From: Streptomyces sp. ISL-96
GTDB lineage: Bacteria > Actinomycetota > Actinomycetes > Streptomycetales > Streptomycetaceae
DNA: 64,000 nucleotides
Assembly (NCBI RefSeq): GCF_018614035.1
Contig: NZ_JAGGPA010000001.1
Location: 186,001-250,000 of the forward strand
Reading direction: 5' to 3'
In this document: positions 61,371 through 64,000 of the stretch, one piece after another
Numbering within the stretch: the stretch's first letter is position 1
How the letters are laid out: the number at the start of each line of letters is the position of its first letter
Program-made: the position numbers and the translations under genes
Notes under the pieces: model-generated
What the model saw: only the letters and a program-made list of their open reading frames with translations
The model's database searches: none
What the model was told of the DNA's origin: nothing

Positions 61371-61710
61371 GCCGCGGAGGCGGCGTCGTGTGTACGGTTC
61401 CGGGCACGCGTCCGGGGCCGTAGGCACGCGGGCACGTACGTGGGAACGCATGCCGGAACGCATGTCGGAATACCGACGCCCCACTCCGCCTTCAACGAAA
61501 TCCGTACATCAGTACGTCGTAGTAACCCTTGGCGAGCGGTCCCCGGACCGTCTCGCACCCTGGCCCCGCGTCCCGCCGTCCGTCGACAAGTGCGAAGATG
61601 GGTTCTCGGCAGGACAGGGCCCCCACCACAGGGCCGAATATAAAGCGGCCGATACCAGCCGCCGCCCGGTCGATGACCGGCGACCGGCGCACATGCATGG
61701 AGGACGTGAC
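61371..61710. other. Intergenic region upstream of lpdA
   Basis: No supported gene. It contains a 10-bp direct repeat (GGAACGCATG at 61443 and 61455), a small hairpin at 61464-61478, and a short AT-rich TATAAAG at 61639 within GGCCG/CGGCC arms. The lpdA promoter is expected here but I cannot place it with confidence. Confidence 0.5.
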
Positions 61711-63099
61711 GTGGCGAACGACGCCAGCACCGTTTTCGACCTAGTAATCCTCGGCGGTGGCAGCGGCGGTTACGCCGCGGCTCTGCGCGGAGCGCAGCTG
61801 GGCCTGGACGTCGCCCTGATCGAGAAGAACAAGCTCGGCGGCACCTGCCTGCACAACGGCTGCATCCCGACGAAGGCTCTGCTCCACGCGGGCGAGGTCG
61901 CCGACCAGGCACGCGAGGCCGCGCAGTTCGGCGTCAAGGCCACTTTCGACGGCATCGACATGGCGGGCGTCCACAAGTACAAGGACGACGTGATCTCGGG
62001 CCTGTACAAGGGCCTCCAGGGCCTGGTCGCCTCGCGCAAGGTGACGTACATCGAGGGCGAGGGCCGGCTGTCCTCCCCGACGTCCGTCGACGTCAACGGC
62101 CAGCGCATCCAGGGCCGCCACGTCCTGCTGGCGACCGGCTCCGTGCCGAAGTCGCTGCCGGGCCTGGACATCGACGGAAACCGCATCATCTCCTCGGACC
62201 ACGCGCTGGTCCTGGACCGCGTTCCGAAGTCCGCGGTCATCCTGGGCGGCGGCGTCATCGGCGTCGAGTTCGCCTCGGCGTGGAAGTCCTTCGGCACCGA
62301 CGTCACCGTCGTCGAGGGCCTGAAGCACCTCGTGCCGGTCGAGGACGAGAACAGCTCGAAGCTGCTGGAGCGCGCGTTCCGCAAGCGCGGCATCAACTTC
62401 TCGCTCGGCGCCTTCTTCGAGAAGGCCGAGTACACCGCCGACGGCGTCAAGGTCACCCTGGCCAACGGCAAGGAGTTCGAGGCCGAGGTGCTGCTCGTCG
62501 CGATCGGCCGCGGCCCCGTCTCGCAGGGTCTCGGTTACGAGGAGGCGGGCGTCGCGATGGACCGCGGCTACGTCCTCGTCGACGAGTACATGCAGACGAA
62601 CGTTCCCACCATCTCCGCCGTCGGTGACCTGGTCCCGACGCTCCAGCTCGCGCACGTCGGCTTCGCCGAGGGCATCCTGGTGGCGGAGCGTCTGGCCGGT
62701 CTCAAGACCGTTCCGGTCGACTACGACGGTGTGCCGCGCGTGACGTACTGCCACCCCGAGGTCGCTTCCGTCGGCATCACCGAGGCGAAGGCCAAGGAGG
62801 TGTACGGGGCGGACAAGGTCGTCGCTCTGAAGTACAACCTCGCGGGCAACGGCAAGAGCAAGATCCTCAAGACCGGTGGCGAGATCAAGCTCGTCCAGGT
62901 CAAGGACGGCGCCGTGGTCGGCGTTCACATGGTCGGTGACCGTATGAGCGAGCAGGTCGGCGAGGCTCAGCTGATCTACAACTGGGAGGCTCTGCCGGCC
63001 GAGGTCGCGCAGCTCATCCACGCACACCCGACGCAGAGCGAGGCGCTCGGCGAGGCCCACCTGGCCCTGGCCGGCAAGCCGCTCCACTCCCACGACTAG
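61711..63099 (+). CDS. lpdA: Dihydrolipoyl dehydrogenase (E3)
   Basis: 462-residue flavoprotein. FAD-binding VILGGGSGGYAAALRGAQLG, redox-active disulfide GGTCLHNGCIPTKAL, NAD-binding VILGGGVIGVEFASAW and the C-terminal His-Glu pair in HAHPTQSEALGE. It reoxidises dihydrolipoyl groups of the 2-oxo-acid dehydrogenase complexes. The GTG at 61711 follows GGAGG at 7 nt. The E2 gene follows 53 bp downstream. Confidence 0.97.
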   Translation: MANDASTVFDLVILGGGSGGYAAALRGAQLGLDVALIEKNKLGGTCLHNGCIPTKALLHAGEVADQAREAAQFGVKATFDGIDMAGVHKYKDDVISGLYKGLQGLVASRKVTYIEGEGRLSSPTSVDVNGQRIQGRHVLLATGSVPKSLPGLDIDGNRIISSDHALVLDRVPKSAVILGGGVIGVEFASAWKSFGTDVTVVEGLKHLVPVEDENSSKLLERAFRKRGINFSLGAFFEKAEYTADGVKVTLANGKEFEAEVLLVAIGRGPVSQGLGYEEAGVAMDRGYVLVDEYMQTNVPTISAVGDLVPTLQLAHVGFAEGILVAERLAGLKTVPVDYDGVPRVTYCHPEVASVGITEAKAKEVYGADKVVALKYNLAGNGKSKILKTGGEIKLVQVKDGAVVGVHMVGDRMSEQVGEAQLIYNWEALPAEVAQLIHAHPTQSEALGEAHLALAGKPLHSHD

Positions 63100-63152
63100 T
63101 TCAGTCCGGGCGCGACGACCACTTCCGCAATTCGTAAGGAGCAACCGAAACC

Positions 63153-64000
63153 ATGCCGGTTTCCGTAACCCTTCCGGCGCTCGGCGAGAGCGTCACCGAG
63201 GGCACCGTCACCCGTTGGCTGAAGGCCGAGGGCGAGCGCGTCGAGGCTGACGAGCCGCTGCTGGAGGTGTCGACCGACAAGGTCGACACCGAGATCCCGG
63301 CCCCCGCCTCGGGCATCCTGTCGTCCATCAAGGTCGCCGAGGACGAGACCGTCGAGGTCGGCGCCGAGCTGGCCGTCATCGACGACGGCACGGGTGCGCC
63401 CGCTGCCGCCCCGGCCCCGGCTGCCGCCGAGGCTGCTGCACCCGCACCTGCTGCCGAGGCCCCTGCACCCGCTGCTGAGGCCCCGGAAGCTGCTCAGCCC
63501 CAGCCGGAGGCCGCTCCGGCACCGGCCGCCGAGGCTCCTGCCGCCGCTCCGGCCGGTGGCGCCTCCGGTAGCGGAACCGATGTAGTACTGCCCGCGCTGG
63601 GCGAGTCGGTCACCGAGGGCACCGTCACCCGTTGGCTGAAGGAGGTCGGCGAGGAGGTCGCGGAGGACGAGCCGCTGCTTGAGGTCTCGACCGACAAGGT
63701 CGACACCGAGATCCCCTCCCCGGCCGCGGGCACGCTGCTGGAGATCCTGGTCGGCGAGGACGAGACCGCCGAGGTCGGCGCGAAGCTCGCCGTCATCGGT
63801 GCCGCGGGCGCTGCCCCGGCCGCCGCACCTGCTGCTGAGGCTCCGGCCCCGGCCGCCGCTCCGGAGCCCGCCGCCGAGGCTCCGGCCCCTGCTCCGGCAC
63901 CCGCACCGGCTCCGGCTCCGGCCGAGGCCGCTGTTGAGGCTCCAGCGCCGGCCCAGCCGGCTCCCGCCGCCGCGGCTCCGGCCGCTCCGGCTGCTCCCGC
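63153..64000 (+). CDS. sucB: 2-oxo-acid dehydrogenase E2 component, dihydrolipoamide acyltransferase (N-terminal part)
   Basis: At least 282 residues are in the window; the frame runs off the right edge. Two lipoyl domains are present, each with the modified Lys in [10 protein letters not shown] (about residues 9-78 and 142-217), joined and followed by long Ala/Pro/Glu linkers. The peripheral-subunit-binding and catalytic domains lie beyond base 64000. The ATG at 63153 follows AAGGAG. In actinobacteria this E2 can serve both pyruvate and 2-oxoglutarate dehydrogenases. The next gene may be lipB. Confidence 0.95.
   Translation, partial: MPVSVTLPALGESVTEGTVTRWLKAEGERVEADEPLLEVSTDKVDTEIPAPASGILSSIKVAEDETVEVGAELAVIDDGTGAPAAAPAPAAAEAAAPAPAAEAPAPAAEAPEAAQPQPEAAPAPAAEAPAAAPAGGASGSGTDVVLPALGESVTEGTVTRWLKEVGEEVAEDEPLLEVSTDKVDTEIPSPAAGTLLEILVGEDETAEVGAKLAVIGAAGAAPAAAPAAEAPAPAAAPEPAAEAPAPAPAPAPAPAPAEAAVEAPAPAQPAPAAAAPAAPAAP
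63192..63642 (+). repeat. Direct repeat of lipoyl-domain coding sequence
   Basis: A 34-bp identical stretch at 63192-63225 and 63609-63642, and more identity around the lipoyl-lysine codons, reflect duplicated lipoyl domains in the E2 gene. Confidence 0.9.

Noticed and set aside
61443..61464. Pair of GGAACGCATG repeats upstream of lpdA as an operator
   Set aside because: Direct repeats of 10 bp without dyad symmetry or link to promoter hexamers; too little support for a regulatory call.
60988..61710. N-terminal extension of lpdA by about 240 codons
   Set aside because: Overlaps pepA out of frame, and the ribosome site and family length support the GTG at 61711.
1..64000. tRNA, rRNA, CRISPR array, prophage or complete insertion sequence
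   Set aside because: None seen on reading both strands: no T-loop type sequences in a cloverleaf context, no regularly spaced repeats and no transposase or integrase motif.

Overview
The window is a stretch of a high-GC actinobacterial chromosome, almost certainly Streptomyces. It has very GC-rich third codon positions, many GTG and a few TTG starts, a SAM-IV riboswitch, an actinobacterial bcc-aa3 respiratory chain and a PspA/PspAA pair. The gene order closely follows the Mycobacterium tuberculosis block around Rv2184c-Rv2215 (ArsA-like, SRPBCC, fadD15, pimB', C40 peptidase, trpD, ctaE-qcrCAB, ctaF, ctaC, adoK, HesB, DUF3043, cobT, cobS, pepA/pepB, E2). That synteny supports many of the calls and shows which genes are lineage-specific additions.

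Layout. 0-16 kb: lipid and envelope housekeeping (ArsA-like ATPase, SRPBCC protein, metallophosphoesterase, acyl-CoA synthetase, PimB'-like and GT87 glycosyltransferases, a lipoprotein metallopeptidase, two C40 peptidases, an NYN protein, rhomboid, a lone Lrp/AsnC ligand domain), then a class V aminotransferase behind a SAM-IV riboswitch. 16-27 kb: trpD and the respiratory genes, ctaE-qcrC-qcrA-qcrB and ctaC-ctaD-ctaF, with a receiver-like protein and an L,D-transpeptidase between them. 27-34 kb: a cysteine desulfurase-TusA fusion, adoK, a large membrane protein, erpA, nadA and a YCII protein. 34-43 kb: a sensor kinase, response regulator and RND pump, pspA/pspAA, DUF3043, a methyltransferase and an HtrA-like protease. 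44-50 kb: cobalamin lower-loop assembly (CobU fused to a metallo-beta-lactamase remnant, CobT, CobS) with an MprF-like enzyme between. 59.8-64 kb: pepA, lpdA and the start of the 2-oxo-acid dehydrogenase E2.

The accessory block at 50.2-59.5 kb is the most unusual part. M. tuberculosis has a few unrelated genes at this place, between cobS and pepA. Here one leftward operon encodes, in order, an Agd3/CE18-like polysaccharide deacetylase, a PelF-type glycosyltransferase, a multi-pass membrane protein, a spherulin-4-like hydrolase and a GH114-like lipoprotein. That is the enzyme set expected for a partially deacetylated galactosamine-rich exopolysaccharide (Pel or fungal galactosaminogalactan type), but split and arranged differently from both. 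It meets a convergent 880-residue protein in which a degenerate STAND-like NTPase region is joined through a membrane helix to a periplasmic binding domain.

Non-coding highlights are the SAM-IV riboswitch, a probable structured leader on a C40 peptidase gene, strong terminators at most convergent junctions, a 163-bp MITE-like palindrome, a Streptomyces dispersed palindromic repeat (one copy in frame inside the membrane gene of the polysaccharide operon), and several start codons only 6-8 nt from a -10 box, which suggests leaderless transcripts. I saw no tRNA, rRNA, CRISPR array, prophage or complete insertion sequence.
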